DNA from: Curtobacterium sp. MCLR17_007
Lineage (GTDB): Bacteria; Actinomycetota; Actinomycetes; Actinomycetales; Microbacteriaceae
Assembly: GCF_003234655.2 (NCBI RefSeq)
Contig: NZ_CP126271.1
Coordinates: 1,116,001-1,180,000 of the forward strand
DNA length: 64,000 bases
Direction of reading: 5' to 3'
The position numbers were made by a program, and so were the translations under genes. Positions 18,590 to 28,760 of this stretch are shown one piece after another; the first letter of the stretch is position 1; the number at the start of each line of letters is the position of its first letter. Below the pieces are notes generated by a model. The model searched no databases and was not told the origin of the DNA. It saw only the letters and a program-made list of their open reading frames with translations.

Positions 18590-19367
18590 CGCCCCCGCCC
18601 CCGCGGCCCGCGGCCGCGACGAGCGCCCGGGTCACCGGGTGCGACGGCGCCCGCAGCACCTCGGACACCGTCCCCTGCTCGATGACCGACCCGGCGTCGA
18701 GCACCACCACCCGGTCGGCCCACCCGGCGACGAGCCCCAGGTCATGCGTCACGACGAGCAGCCCCGCGCCGCGGGACTGGGCGCGTCGGAGCTGGTCCAT
18801 CACGCGCACCGCGACCCCCGCGTCGAGCGCCGTCGTCGGTTCGTCCGCGACGACGAGCGCCGGCGAGCCGACGGTCGCGGCGGCGATCAGCGCACGCTGC
18901 CGCATCCCCCCGGACAGTGTGCCCGCGAGGCGTCCGTCCGACGCGATCGCCGGGTCGAGACCGACGTCGGCGAGCGCGGCGCGCACGGCGTCCACGCGCT
19001 CGTGTGCGCGCATCTCGGTGTGCAGCCGCAGGACGTCACCGACCTCGCGCCCGACGGGACGCAGCGGGTCCAGCGCGCCGAGGGCCTCCTGGCCGACGTA
19101 GCCGACCCGCGAGCCGCGCACCGAACGCCACCGACGTTCGGAGAAGGCGCGGGCGTCGAGGCCGGCGACCTCGAGCCGGTCGGCCCGGACGACCGCCCCG
19201 GTGGCCGACAGGCCGAGCAGTGCCCGCACGGTGACGCTCTTGCCCGACCCGGAGGCGCCGACGAGCGCGACGCACTCGCCGGCGTCGACGCGCAGGTCGA
19301 CGTCGGTGACGAGCGGCGTGCCGTCGATCGCGACGCGGAGCCCGCGGACGTCGAGCACCGCGCTCAC
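18590..19367 (-). CDS. ABC transporter ATP-binding domain, first half (DppD/OppD-like)
   Basis: Starts at GTG 19367, overlapping the permease stop (GTGA). The roughly 255-residue domain has Walker A GASGSGKSVT, signature LSGGMRQRALIAAA, Walker B LVVADEPTTALD and VTHDLGLVA, ending at HPVTRALVAAAGRG. Beyond that the frame stays open to 17907 but reads nonsense (RERERE, then basic repeats) over the second ATPase. Real coding therefore leaves this frame near the two C5 runs (G5 on the coding strand) at 18592-18602. Adding one G there would fuse it in frame to the second ATPase. It could be a true mutation, a sequencing error in a homopolymer, or slippage-dependent expression. Confidence 0.75.
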
Positions 19368-20239
19368 CGCAGGGCCCCGGTCCGACGCAGCGCACGGCCG
19401 AGCACCGTGACGGCGGTCGCGAGCACGACGATCGCCAGTCCCGGGAACGCACTCATCCACGGGGCGGTCTGCAGGTACGTGCGGCCGTCGGCGAGCATCG
19501 CACCCCACTCCGGAGCGGGCGGCGGCGTCCCGACGCCGAGGTAGCTCAGCGCCGACGCCCACACGACGGCCTGGCCGACCCCGAGCGTCCCGACGGCGAC
19601 GACCGGCCAGAGTGCGGCGGGCAGCACGTGCCGGACCACGATGCGGGCCGGCGCCCGGCCCTGCAGGACGGCGGTCTCGACCACCTGCGAGCCGCGTGCG
19701 GAGCGCACCAGGCCGCGGACGATGCGGGCGTAGCCGGGGGCGGTCGCGAACCCGACGGCGAGCATCGCGGGGACCGGTCCCGGACCGGTCACGGCGATCA
19801 CGACCAGCGCGACGAGCAGCAGGGGCAGTGCGAAGGCGACCTCGGTGACGCGGCCGATGACGGCGTCCAGCAACCGACCGCCGAGTCCGGCGACGACGCC
19901 GAGCACCACGCCGACACCGCCGCCGACCAGCGTCGCGACGACGCCGACGACCAGGCTCGCGCGGGTGCCGGCGACGACCCGGGCCAGGACGTCGCGGCCG
20001 GACTCGTCGGTGCCGAACGGATGCCCGGCCCCGGGCGGCAGCAGCGCATCGGCGGGGTGCACGGCGAGCGGGGCGCCACCGCCGAGCGCGTCCGGCCAGA
20101 TCGCCGCGACGACGGCGAGCGCGACGACGGCGGCGGCGACCGTGCCGGCCACGCCGAGCCCGCGGGCACGACCCCGTGCGGTCGCCGCGCTCGTGGACGA
20201 CGTGCCGGCCTGGAGGCTCGGTTCGGCGATCCCGCTCAT
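19364..20239 (-). CDS. ABC transporter permease (DppC/OppC-like)
   Basis: 291 residues from ATG 20239, overlapping the upstream permease stop by ATGA. After a short Ala/Thr-rich N-terminus comes a first membrane helix (VAGTVAAAVVALAVVAAI). The family's periplasmic-type segment HPFGTDESGRDVLARVV follows, then five helices with the cytoplasmic coupling motif (ETAVLQGRAPARIVVRHVLP; the EAA-like Gly is present). It pairs with the DppB-like permease to form the membrane channel of a peptide/nickel-type importer. Confidence 0.9.
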   Translation of the reverse strand: MSGIAEPSLQAGTSSTSAATARGRARGLGVAGTVAAAVVALAVVAAIWPDALGGGAPLAVHPADALLPPGAGHPFGTDESGRDVLARVVAGTRASLVVGVVATLVGGGVGVVLGVVAGLGGRLLDAVIGRVTEVAFALPLLLVALVVIAVTGPGPVPAMLAVGFATAPGYARIVRGLVRSARGSQVVETAVLQGRAPARIVVRHVLPAALWPVVAVGTLGVGQAVVWASALSYLGVGTPPPAPEWGAMLADGRTYLQTAPWMSAFPGLAIVVLATAVTVLGRALRRTGALR

Positions 20240-21267
20240 CGCACGTCCGTCCCGGGGCCGGTCGCCGGACGGTGCGGCACCCGCGGCCGGGTCGCCGCTG
20301 CGCGACGGGCCTGGCGGGGGTCGACCACGCGTTCGACCAGGTCGGCGACCGCGAGCACGACGACGTACGCCGCCGCGGACACGAGCGCGATGCCCGCGAC
20401 GAGGGGCATGTCCCGCTGCGCGACGGCGCTGACGAGGGCGCGCCCGATGCCGGGGAGCGCGAAGACCGACTCGACGACGACGGCTCCGGACACCAGCGAT
20501 CCGAAGGCCCACGCGGACAGGGCGATCCCGGGCAGGGCCGCGTGTCGCAGCAGGTGCCGCCCGAACACCCCCGCGCGGGTCTCGCCCCGTCCGCGCGCCG
20601 CGAGCGCGAAGGCGGACCGCTGTGCGTCGACCACGCCGTCGCGGACGGTCTCGGCGAGGTAGCCGGCGACGGGGACCGCGACGGTGAGCACCGGCAGCAC
20701 CCAACCGCGCACGGTGCCGTCGCTGACTGCCGGCACCCAGCCGAGGGAACTCGCGAACACCACGATGAGCACGCTGCCCAGCCAGAAGTGCGGCATGACG
20801 CTGGCGGTGACGCTCAGCGCCGACGTCAGTGCTGCCGCGATCCGGCCCCGCTGCGTCGACCACCACGCGGCGACGAGGGCGAGCGCCCAGGCGACGACGA
20901 GCCCGGCGACGGCGAGGGTCAGGGTGACGGGGAGCTGTTGCGCCAGGAGCGTGGCGACGGGGGTGCGGAACGCGTAGGAGTCGCCGAGCTGCCCGGTCGC
21001 CAGGCGTCCGAGGAAGACGGCGTACTGGGCGATGACCGGCTGGTCGAAGCCGTACTCCAGGCGGACTCGGGCGACGGCGTCGGGGGAGGCCTGGGAGCCC
21101 GGGCCACCGAGCACCGCGAGCGCCGGGTCCCCGGGGATCAGCCGGATCGCGACGAAGACGATGGTCGCCACGGCCCACAGCACCCCGATGCCGCCGAGGG
21201 CGCGGCGGAGCAGCCACAGCGTCCAGCCGGACCACCCGGCGGACCGCGGGGTGCGCGTCGGGGTCAC
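20236..21267 (-). CDS. ABC transporter permease (DppB/OppB-like)
   Basis: 343 residues from GTG 21267 with an AGGAGG ribosome-binding site. The N-terminal helix and the IRLIPGDPALAVLG segment are typical of DppB. Six membrane helices and the coupling loop (FALAARGRGETRAGVFGRHLLRHA) follow. The C-terminal 35 residues are an Arg/Pro-rich cytoplasmic tail. It lies 26 bp after the binding-protein gene and overlaps dppC-like by ATGA, so the transporter genes form one operon. Confidence 0.9.
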   Translation of the reverse strand: MTPTRTPRSAGWSGWTLWLLRRALGGIGVLWAVATIVFVAIRLIPGDPALAVLGGPGSQASPDAVARVRLEYGFDQPVIAQYAVFLGRLATGQLGDSYAFRTPVATLLAQQLPVTLTLAVAGLVVAWALALVAAWWSTQRGRIAAALTSALSVTASVMPHFWLGSVLIVVFASSLGWVPAVSDGTVRGWVLPVLTVAVPVAGYLAETVRDGVVDAQRSAFALAARGRGETRAGVFGRHLLRHAALPGIALSAWAFGSLVSGAVVVESVFALPGIGRALVSAVAQRDMPLVAGIALVSAAAYVVVLAVADLVERVVDPRQARRAAATRPRVPHRPATGPGTDVR

Positions 21268-21293
21268 ACCGGGCCTCCTGGTCGTGCTGGACG

Positions 21294-22925
21294 TCAGCGG
21301 TCGATCCACGCCGTGCCGAACCACGGCGTGGAGACGGCGGTGGTCCGGATGCCGTGGACGGACGAGCGGTACAGGAAGTGGTTCTGCTGGTCGTAGAGCG
21401 GCAGCACGGTCCGCGACTCGAGGATCCGCCGCTGCGCCTGCTGGTAGAGGTCGCCGCGTGCGGAGCGGTCCGCGGTCTGGGCGGCCCGCTGCAGCAGGGC
21501 GTCGACCTCGGGGTCGTCGAGCTGCGCCAGGTTCGCGAAGTACCCCGACGGTGCCGGCGTGATGCTGGCGCTGTCGTACAGGATGCGGAGCACGTCGGCA
21601 CCGACCTTGGTGTACGGGGCGCTGACGACGTCGTACTGGTTCTTCGCCAGGGCGGCGTACCAGCTGGACAGGTCGAGTTCCTCGAGCTGGACCTTGATGC
21701 CGACCTCCGCCTCGGAGGCCTGGATCTGCTGGAACAGGCTGCGCTCGGCCGGAACCGACTGGTTCGTCGACACCGGGAAGGTGACGGTGAGCTGCTGGCC
21801 GTCCTTGACACGGATGCCGTCCGAACCGACCTTCCAGCCGGCGTCGTCGAGCAGCTGCTTCGCGGTGCTCGGGCGGTACGCGAACAGCGACTTGTCCGAG
21901 TACCCGAACGGCTCGACGCTGGACAGCAGCGAGTACGAGCGCTTTGCGGTGCCGAGGAACAGCGACCGGATGCCCGGGTCGATCTGGGCACCGGCGATGA
22001 AGGCCTTGCGGACCGCTTCGTCGCGGAAGACCCCGTGGCCGGAGTTCAGCTCGAGTCGGTTGGATGCGCCCGGTCGCGGGGCGTCGAGGTCGCGGATGGC
22101 GGCCTTCGACGATGCGGCCTTGAGCTGGTCGGGCTGGGCGTTGTCGATGACGTCGACCTGGCCGGACTGCAGGGCGGCGTACCGCGAGGTGGAGTCGGGC
22201 AGGAACCGCCAACTGATGCCGGACAGCCGCGGCTCGGTCGTTCCCCAGTACTTCGTGTTCCTGACGAGGGTGACGCGGTCGCCGTGCTTCCAGTCCGTGA
22301 TGCGGAACGGGCCGGTGCCGACGGGGGACTCGCAGTTGGCGGCCTGGGTGCGCTGCAGGGCCTTCGGGGACTCCATGCCGACCCACGGCTGCGAGAAGGA
22401 CTCGAGCAGGGCGCTGTCGGGCCGGCTGAGCGACAGTGTGACGGTGTGGTCGTCGGTCGCGGTCGCCTTGTCGATCGACTGGAGCGCCAGGTAGCCCGTG
22501 CTCGACGCCGTCGCCGGGTCCTGCACGTGCTCGATGTTCGCGACGACGGCGGACGCGTCGAACGGGGTGCCGTCGGTGAAGGTGACGTCGTCCCGCAGCG
22601 TGAAGGTGAGGGTCGTGCCGTCGTCGCTCGTGGTCCACTTCGTCGCGAGCGACGGGGTGGGCTTGCCGTCGTCCAGCCCGACCAGCTCGTCGATGTACTG
22701 CGTCGAGAGCAGCGCCTGCGGGTAGTTGCCCCCGACGTGCGGGTCGAGGCACGTGGGCTCGGCGTCGCCCGAGGCGTAGGTCAGCGTGCCACCGGAGACC
22801 GGCGTGCTGGCGGCGGTGCTCGGGCCACCGCCGGTGCAGGCGGTGAGGGCGACGAGGAGCGCTGTGGCCCCCGCGATGCTGCCGGCGATGCGCGCGCGAC
22901 GTTTCTGTACTCGGTCCAAGATCAT
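21294..22925 (-). CDS. extracellular solute-binding lipoprotein, family 5 (peptide/nickel type)
   Basis: 543 residues from ATG 22925. The lipobox LTAC puts the lipid-modified Cys at residue 30, so the mature protein is anchored on the outer face of the membrane. The SBP family 5 fold is evident (LDPHVGGNYPQALLSTQYIDELV, then PVGTGPFRITDWKHGDRVTLVRN, and QIQASEAEVGIKVQLEELD). Likely ligands are oligopeptides or similar; the specificity is not readable. It is first gene of the importer operon and starts only 32 bp from a divergent TetR gene, which may repress it. Confidence 0.92.
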   Translation of the reverse strand: MILDRVQKRRARIAGSIAGATALLVALTACTGGGPSTAASTPVSGGTLTYASGDAEPTCLDPHVGGNYPQALLSTQYIDELVGLDDGKPTPSLATKWTTSDDGTTLTFTLRDDVTFTDGTPFDASAVVANIEHVQDPATASSTGYLALQSIDKATATDDHTVTLSLSRPDSALLESFSQPWVGMESPKALQRTQAANCESPVGTGPFRITDWKHGDRVTLVRNTKYWGTTEPRLSGISWRFLPDSTSRYAALQSGQVDVIDNAQPDQLKAASSKAAIRDLDAPRPGASNRLELNSGHGVFRDEAVRKAFIAGAQIDPGIRSLFLGTAKRSYSLLSSVEPFGYSDKSLFAYRPSTAKQLLDDAGWKVGSDGIRVKDGQQLTVTFPVSTNQSVPAERSLFQQIQASEAEVGIKVQLEELDLSSWYAALAKNQYDVVSAPYTKVGADVLRILYDSASITPAPSGYFANLAQLDDPEVDALLQRAAQTADRSARGDLYQQAQRRILESRTVLPLYDQQNHFLYRSSVHGIRTTAVSTPWFGTAWIDR

Positions 22926-22957
22926 GGCTGGTCGAGTCTAGCGGTTGAATGGGGACC

Positions 22958-23557
22958 ATGGACGAACCGATCCGCCGCGGGGGACGGCCGCGCCGCTCGA
23001 GTGCCGAGGTGCTCGCGGACGCTGCCGCCGAGCTCTTCCTCGAGCAGGGGTACGCACGCACCACGGTGGACCAGATCGCCGTGCGCGCGGGTGTCAGCCG
23101 TGCCACGTTCTTCAACTACTTCCCGACGAAGTCCGACGTGATGTGGCTCGAGCTCGACGCCGCCGTCGGGGCACTCCCGCAGCTGCTAGCGGGGTCGACC
23201 GAGACCTCGGCGGTCCGCGCGGTCGAGGACGCGCTGCTCGCCGCCGCCCGCGCCCACGACCCCGACCGGGTGCCGTGGGCGATCGCGCAGGCCGAGGTGA
23301 TGGGGATCGGGCAGGAGCTCGTCGCCAGCGTCGCGGCACGGGTGGCAGCGCAGCACGCGGCGGTCGCGGCGTTCGTGGCCAGGCGGACCGGGGAGCACGC
23401 CGGGGCGCTGTGGCCGCAGACGGTCGCCGGCGCGATGCTCGGGGCGGCGGCCGCGGCGTTCGGGGTCTGGGTGACGGACGGGGTGTCGCGACGGCCGCTC
23501 GTCGAGTACGTCGGGGCGGCGCTGACCCCGGTGGTGGCGGGGCTCGACGCGCGCTGA
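22958..23557 (+). CDS. TetR-family regulator, divergent from the ABC importer
   Basis: About 199 residues from ATG 22958 (ATG 22949 is an in-frame alternative). The N-terminal HTH is canonical (DAAAELFLEQGYARTTVDQ, then VRAGVSRATFFNYFPTKSDVM). The remaining 140 residues are Ala-rich helices of a ligand/dimer domain. The gap to the divergent importer gene is only 23-32 bp, so promoters and operator must overlap. Local control of the importer is the natural inference. Confidence 0.88.
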   Translation: MDEPIRRGGRPRRSSAEVLADAAAELFLEQGYARTTVDQIAVRAGVSRATFFNYFPTKSDVMWLELDAAVGALPQLLAGSTETSAVRAVEDALLAAARAHDPDRVPWAIAQAEVMGIGQELVASVAARVAAQHAAVAAFVARRTGEHAGALWPQTVAGAMLGAAAAAFGVWVTDGVSRRPLVEYVGAALTPVVAGLDAR

Positions 23558-23665
23558 GTGGCCGGGCTGCTCCGCGCGCTGCCGGTTCCGCCCCGGTGTC
23601 GCGGGGTGCCTGCTAGGTTCGCGGTGCGCCGTCCAGTGGGGGAGGCGCTGACGAACCGGGGGACC

Positions 23666-24229
23666 ATGTCCGACACGCCTGCGCAGAACCAGCCGAACCA
23701 GCCGAACGGCCAGCCGCCCTACCAGCAGCCGCCGTTCCAGCCGGGCGGCCAGCCGCCGTACCAGCAGCAGCCGGCGGGGCAGCCGCCGTTCCAGCCGTCC
23801 TCACCGCCGCCGCAGCAGTCCCGGGGGCGGCGCGTGCTCATCGCCGTGGTCGGCATCGTCGTCGCGGTCATCGTCGCGGTGCTCGTCCGCCAGGGGTTCA
23901 ACGCGGCCTTCGGCGAGTCCAAGCAGGACATCGTCAACGAGGGCGTCAAGCAGATCCGCGAGCAGTCGGACCTGCCGAAACAGGTCGACTCCGTCACGAC
24001 GTGGACCGGCGTGTCCGCCGAGGACGGCACGATCCACTACCGCTACACGGTGCAGGCGGACCCGTCGCAGCTCGACGAGACCGCGCTGCACGACAGCGTC
24101 CTGCAGCAGCTGTGCGCGACCACCGAGACCAAGAAGCTGCTGGACCGCGACATCGCGATGCGGTACTCCTACGGGTTCGACGGGTCCAGCAAGAAGGTCG
24201 ACATGACGTTCACGAAGGCGGACTGCTAG
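23666..24229 (+). CDS. membrane-anchored protein with Pro/Gln-rich cytoplasmic N-terminus
   Basis: 187 residues from ATG 23666. Residues 5-45 are a repetitive Pro/Gln/Gly tract (QPPYQQPPFQPGGQPPYQQ), followed by basic SRGRR and a single membrane helix (VLIAVVGIVVAVIVAVLV). The outside domain of about 115 residues contains one Cys pair (LCATTETKK and the terminal KADC). The last Cys is the C-terminal residue. The architecture resembles many actinobacterial DUF4190-like or secreted-domain proteins, but I cannot name a family. Its TAG overlaps the TAG of the convergent transporter gene in a shared CTAG. Confidence 0.8.
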   Translation: MSDTPAQNQPNQPNGQPPYQQPPFQPGGQPPYQQQPAGQPPFQPSSPPPQQSRGRRVLIAVVGIVVAVIVAVLVRQGFNAAFGESKQDIVNEGVKQIREQSDLPKQVDSVTTWTGVSAEDGTIHYRYTVQADPSQLDETALHDSVLQQLCATTETKKLLDRDIAMRYSYGFDGSSKKVDMTFTKADC

Positions 24230-25254
24230 GCCCGGAGCGTCCCGGCGCCGCCGGACGCGACGTCCTCGACCGTGCCGTCGCGCACGGTTTCGGGGACGTG
24301 GTCGTCGGTGGGGACCAGCGCGGTGTCGTCGGGGTAGCTCAGCGTCAGGACTGCTTCCTCGATGTACTGGCTGTCCTCGAGCGACTTCTCGACGTCCCGA
24401 AGTCGGACCGCCACATGTGACTCGTCCTCGTTGCCGGTCAGGTCGACGGCGGCGACCAGGTAGACCTTCGACGGGCCGACGAACTCCAGGTGCAGGTACG
24501 TCACGCGCTCGATCTGCTTGCGCGAGAGCAGCTCGACGAGCACCGCGTTCTCGAGCTCGGGCGAGGTGCTCTCGCCGACCAGGAACCGGCGGTTGCGGTC
24601 GATGAGGATGATCGCGACGACGCCCAGCAGCACGCCGACCGCGATCGACCCGATCGCGTCGAAGACGGCCAGGCCGGTGAGCTGGTGCAGGAAGACGCCC
24701 AGGAAGGCGATGACCAGGCCGACCAGCGCGGCGGCGTCCTCGGCGAAGACGGCGCGCAGGGTCGGGTTCGAGGACTGCAGCACGTGCCGGAGCACGGGCA
24801 CCTTCCGCTTCGTCGCCGCGCCGTGCGCCTGCCGGTACGCCTGCAGGAAGCTCGTGCCCTCGAGACAGAACGACAGGGCGAGCACGATGTAGTTGAGCAG
24901 GACGTCCTCGGCGGGTCCGGTCTCCCCGAGCTCGGAGATGCCGTGGTAGATCGACACGATCGCGCCCGCGGTGAACAGTCCGAACGCGGCGAACATCGAC
25001 CAGATGTAGGTCTCACGACCGTACCCGAGCGGGTGTGCCACATCCCGCTTCTTGGCACCGCGACGCTCGGCGATGAGCAGGAAGACCTCGTTGCCGGTGT
25101 CTGCCCACGAGTGCGCTGCCTCGGCCACCATCGACGCGGACCCGGACAGGAGCGCGGCGATCGACTTCGCGATGGCGACGAGCAGGTTCGCGCCGAAGGC
25201 GATGACGACGGTGAGCAAGGACTCGGGACGGTCCTGCTGTTCAGACGAGGGCAT
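24226..25254 (-). CDS. cation diffusion facilitator (ZnT9-like) transporter
   Basis: 342 residues from ATG 25254; GGAGGA abuts the start closely, and in-frame Met codons further upstream (for example 25299) are possible. Six membrane helices precede a cytoplasmic C-terminal domain. Helix 2 carries HSWADTGNE (the HxxxD metal site). Helix 5 reads FAEDAAALVGLVIAF, and DAIGSIAVGVLLG follows, matching the SLC30A9/ZnT9-like branch rather than ZitB/YiiP, in which both helices hold full metal-binding pairs. Zn or other divalent export by proton antiport is the family role; members of this branch are less well defined. Confidence 0.88.
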   Translation of the reverse strand: MPSSEQQDRPESLLTVVIAFGANLLVAIAKSIAALLSGSASMVAEAAHSWADTGNEVFLLIAERRGAKKRDVAHPLGYGRETYIWSMFAAFGLFTAGAIVSIYHGISELGETGPAEDVLLNYIVLALSFCLEGTSFLQAYRQAHGAATKRKVPVLRHVLQSSNPTLRAVFAEDAAALVGLVIAFLGVFLHQLTGLAVFDAIGSIAVGVLLGVVAIILIDRNRRFLVGESTSPELENAVLVELLSRKQIERVTYLHLEFVGPSKVYLVAAVDLTGNEDESHVAVRLRDVEKSLEDSQYIEEAVLTLSYPDDTALVPTDDHVPETVRDGTVEDVASGGAGTLRA

Positions 25255-25289
25255 TCCTCCAGCATGCTCCCGATGGGTAGACTCGGGAC

Positions 25290-25480
25290 CAACAGACATC
25301 GATCCGGCCATCACCGGGGAGTCTCCGGAAGAACGCGGCACGTCTCGACGGGCCGTCAGTAGAACCGGACGGGTTCGGGACCGTCACCACCCCGACGACG
25401 AGCGGTCACTCCGGCAACCCGGGGTGGCAAGCGAGGTGGTACCGCGGAGCACTGCTCCGTCCTCGTGGAGAGCAATCGAA
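25290..25480 (+). promoter_or_regulatory. T-box riboswitch for ileS (translational type)
   Basis: The leader before ileS has the T-box core GGTGGTACCGCGG at 25435-25447, which pairs with the uncharged tRNA 3' end. An Ile specifier ATC lies at 25310-25312 inside GGCCATCACCGGGGAG. The region after the core (GGAGCACTGCTCC, then CCGTCCTC) can alternately sequester or free the AGGAG ribosome-binding site at 25486-25490. This fits the short stem-I, translation-controlling T-boxes known before actinobacterial ileS. A -10-like TAGACT at 25278-25283 would start the transcript near 25290. Confidence 0.9.
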
Positions 25481-25496
25481 CCCACAGGAGCAACCG

Positions 25497-28400
25497 GTGC
25501 GATACCCACTTCATCGTGATGCAGACGACGCTGCCGGCGTCACCCCGTCGCCGTCCTTCCCCGCGGTCGAGCAGGGGATCCTCGCCTTCTGGAAGCGCGA
25601 CGACACGTTCCAGGCATCGATCGACGCTCGCCAGGGCTGCGACGAGTGGGTCTTCTACGACGGCCCGCCCTTCGCCAACGGTCTGCCGCACTACGGGCAC
25701 CTGCTGACCGGCTACGCCAAGGACGTCTTCCCGCGCTACCAGACCATGCGCGGCAAGCAGGTCCACCGCCGTTTCGGCTGGGACACGCACGGGCTCCCCG
25801 CCGAGCTCGAGGCGATGCGCCAGCTCGGCATCACCGAGAAGCACGAGATCGACGAGATGGGCGTCGACGTCTTCAACGCCGCCGCCAAGAAGTCGGTGCT
25901 GCAGTACACCGACGAGTGGCAGCAGTACGTCACGCGCCAGGCACGCTGGGTCGACTTCGAGGACGACTACAAGACCCTCGACGTCACCTACATGGAGAGC
26001 GTGCTCTGGGCGTGGAAGCAGCTCTGGGACAAGGGGCTGGCGTACGAGGGCTTCCGGGTCCTGCCGTACTGCTGGAACGACCAGACCCCGCTGTCCAACC
26101 ACGAGCTGCGCATGGACGACGACGTCTACCAGATGCGTCAGGACCAGTCCGTCACGGTCTCGTTCCCGCTGCGGGGCGCGCGCGCTGCGGAGCTCGGGCT
26201 CGACGGCGTGCGTGCGCTCGCCTGGACGACCACCCCGTGGACGCTGCCGACGAACGCCGCCCTGGCGGTCGGCCCTGCGGTCTCGTACGTGGTGCTGCCG
26301 GCCGGTCCAGCAGGTTCGGCTGACGGTGCCGACGCCGGCTCGGTCTCGTACATGCTGGCTGCGGACACCGTGGCCGCGTACGCCAAGGACCTCGGCTACG
26401 CGTCGCCGGACGACGCCGTCGCGGCGGTCACCCGCACGCTCGTCGGGACTGAACTCGACGGCGTCGAGTACGAGCGCCTGTTCGACTTCCTGGCCGATGC
26501 CGAGGGCATGGAGAACGCCTGGCAGATCCTGGTGGCCGACTACGTCGAGACCGGCGAGGGCACCGGCATCGTGCACCAGGCCCCGGCCTACGGCGCCGAC
26601 GACCAAGAGGTCTGCGCCGCCGCGGGCATCCCCGTCGTGCTCTCGCTCGACGAGGGCGGGGTGTTCACGTCGCAGTTCCCGCTCGTCGCCGGGCAGCTGT
26701 GGTCCGACGCCAACAAGCCGCTGACCAAGGCCGTCCGCGACGCCGGGCGGCTGCTGCGCCAGGCCTCGTACGAGCACAGCTACCCGCACTGCTGGCGCTG
26801 CCGCAAACCCCTCATCTACAAGGCCGTCTCGTCCTGGTTCGTCCGGGTCACCGAGTTCCGCGACCGGATGGGCGAGCTCAACCAGGACATCAACTGGGTG
26901 CCGGACAACGTCAAGGACGGCCAGTTCGGCAAGTGGGTCGGCAACGCGATCGACTGGTCGGTGTCACGCAACCGGTACTTCGGCACCCCGATCCCGGTGT
27001 GGGTCTCCGACGACCCGGAACACCCGCGCACCGACGTGTACGGCTCGCTCGCCGAGATCGAGCGCGACTTCGGACGCCTGCCGGTGAACGCCGACGGAGA
27101 GGTCGACCTGCACCGTCCCTTCATCGACGAGCTCACGCGGCCGAACCCGGACGACCCCACGGGTGGGTCGACGATGCGCCGCATCTCCGACGTGTTCGAC
27201 GTCTGGTTCGACTCCGGGTCGATGCCGTACGCCCAGGTGCACTACCCGTTCGAGAACCGCGAGTGGTTCGACACCCACAGTCCGGCTGACTTCATCGTCG
27301 AGTACATCGGGCAGACCCGCGGCTGGTTCTACGTCATGCACGCGCTGTCCACGGCGCTGTTCGACCGGCCTGCGTTCACGAACGTGGTCAGCCACGGCAT
27401 CGTGCTCGGCTCCGACGGACAGAAGATGTCGAAGTCGCTCCGGAACTACCCGGACGTCTCCGAGGTGTTCGACCGCGACGGCGCCGATGCGATGCGCTGG
27501 TTCCTGATGTCCTCGTCGGTGATCCGCGGCGGCAACCTCGTCGTCACCGAAGAGGGGATCCGGCAGGGCGTCCGCGAGTTCCTGCTGCCGTTCTGGTCGA
27601 CGTACTACTTCTTCACGCTGTACGCGAATGCGTCCGGGCCCGAGGGCCACCAGGCGTCCCGCCGCACGGACTCGACCGACGTGCTCGACCGGTACCTGCT
27701 CGCGAAGACCCGCCTGCTCGTCACCGACGTCACGACGCACCTCGACGCACTCGACACCCCGCTGGCAGCCCAGGCCATCCGCGACTTCGCCGACGTGCTG
27801 ACCAACTGGTACGTCCGCCGGTCCCGCGACAAGTTCTGGCTCGGCGCGGCGTCGTCGGAATCGGCGAGGGCCGCGTTCGACACCCTGTACACCGCGCTCG
27901 AGACCCTGGCCCGGGTGGCCGCGCCGCTCGCACCGCTGGTCTCGGAAGAGGTCTGGAAGGGCCTGACCGGCGGGCGGAGCGTGCACCTGACGGACTTCCC
28001 GAGCGCGGACGAGTTCCCCGCCGACGACGCCCTCGTCGCCGCGATGGACCGGGTGCGCGACGTCGCCTCGAAGGGGCTCGCGCTCCGCAAGGCCACGGGC
28101 AAGCGCGTCCGGCTGCCGCTGGCGACCCTGACGCTCGTCGTGCCGGACACCGCAGCCGTCGAGCCGTTCGTGGACATCCTCCGCGACGAGCTCAACGTCA
28201 AGCGGGTCGTCCTCGAACCCCAGGCCGAGGAGTCCCTGGCGCAGTACGGCATCGAGCGGAAGCTCGCCGTCAACGCCCGTGCCGCCGGACCGCGCATCGG
28301 CAAGGCCGTGCAGCAGGTCATCCCCGCCGCCAAGCGCGGCGACTGGGTCGCGACCGAGTCCGGGGTGACCGTCGGCGGCATCGACCTGGTCGAGGGCGAG

Positions 28401-28760
28401 TACACGCTCGACCTCACCGTGGCCGACGCGTCGACGGCCGTGGCGTTCCTCGACGGGGGTGGCTTCGTGGTGCTCGACACCGACACCACGCCCGAGCTCG
28501 AGGCCGAGGGGCTCGCCCGCGACGTCGTCCGCGCCGTCCAGCAGGCCCGCCGCGACGCCGACCTCGACGTCAGCGACCGCATCGTGTTGACGCTGGGTAC
28601 CGACGAGGGTGCCGCGGACGCGGTCCGCACCCACCGCGAGCTGATCGCCGGGGAGACCCTGGCGACGACCGTCGACGTGGTCACCACCACGTTCGGCAAG
28701 GACGAGGGCACCGCCGTCGGCGACGGAGCCAAGGTGACTGTGGAGGTGGCACGCGCATGA
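25497..28760 (+). CDS. ileS: isoleucyl-tRNA synthetase
   Basis: 1087 residues from GTG 25497, with AGGAG 6 bp upstream inside the T-box control region. The HIGH-equivalent is GLPHYGH at 62-68 and KMSKS is at 643-647. The editing domain contains [19 protein letters not shown]. The length and the C-terminal domain resemble the eukaryote-like IleRS type common in actinobacteria, which is associated with low mupirocin sensitivity (family knowledge, not tested here). The stop overlaps the folC start by ATGA. Confidence 0.97.
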   Translation: MRYPLHRDADDAAGVTPSPSFPAVEQGILAFWKRDDTFQASIDARQGCDEWVFYDGPPFANGLPHYGHLLTGYAKDVFPRYQTMRGKQVHRRFGWDTHGLPAELEAMRQLGITEKHEIDEMGVDVFNAAAKKSVLQYTDEWQQYVTRQARWVDFEDDYKTLDVTYMESVLWAWKQLWDKGLAYEGFRVLPYCWNDQTPLSNHELRMDDDVYQMRQDQSVTVSFPLRGARAAELGLDGVRALAWTTTPWTLPTNAALAVGPAVSYVVLPAGPAGSADGADAGSVSYMLAADTVAAYAKDLGYASPDDAVAAVTRTLVGTELDGVEYERLFDFLADAEGMENAWQILVADYVETGEGTGIVHQAPAYGADDQEVCAAAGIPVVLSLDEGGVFTSQFPLVAGQLWSDANKPLTKAVRDAGRLLRQASYEHSYPHCWRCRKPLIYKAVSSWFVRVTEFRDRMGELNQDINWVPDNVKDGQFGKWVGNAIDWSVSRNRYFGTPIPVWVSDDPEHPRTDVYGSLAEIERDFGRLPVNADGEVDLHRPFIDELTRPNPDDPTGGSTMRRISDVFDVWFDSGSMPYAQVHYPFENREWFDTHSPADFIVEYIGQTRGWFYVMHALSTALFDRPAFTNVVSHGIVLGSDGQKMSKSLRNYPDVSEVFDRDGADAMRWFLMSSSVIRGGNLVVTEEGIRQGVREFLLPFWSTYYFFTLYANASGPEGHQASRRTDSTDVLDRYLLAKTRLLVTDVTTHLDALDTPLAAQAIRDFADVLTNWYVRRSRDKFWLGAASSESARAAFDTLYTALETLARVAAPLAPLVSEEVWKGLTGGRSVHLTDFPSADEFPADDALVAAMDRVRDVASKGLALRKATGKRVRLPLATLTLVVPDTAAVEPFVDILRDELNVKRVVLEPQAEESLAQYGIERKLAVNARAAGPRIGKAVQQVIPAAKRGDWVATESGVTVGGIDLVEGEYTLDLTVADASTAVAFLDGGGFVVLDTDTTPELEAEGLARDVVRAVQQARRDADLDVSDRIVLTLGTDEGAADAVRTHRELIAGETLATTVDVVTTTFGKDEGTAVGDGAKVTVEVARA

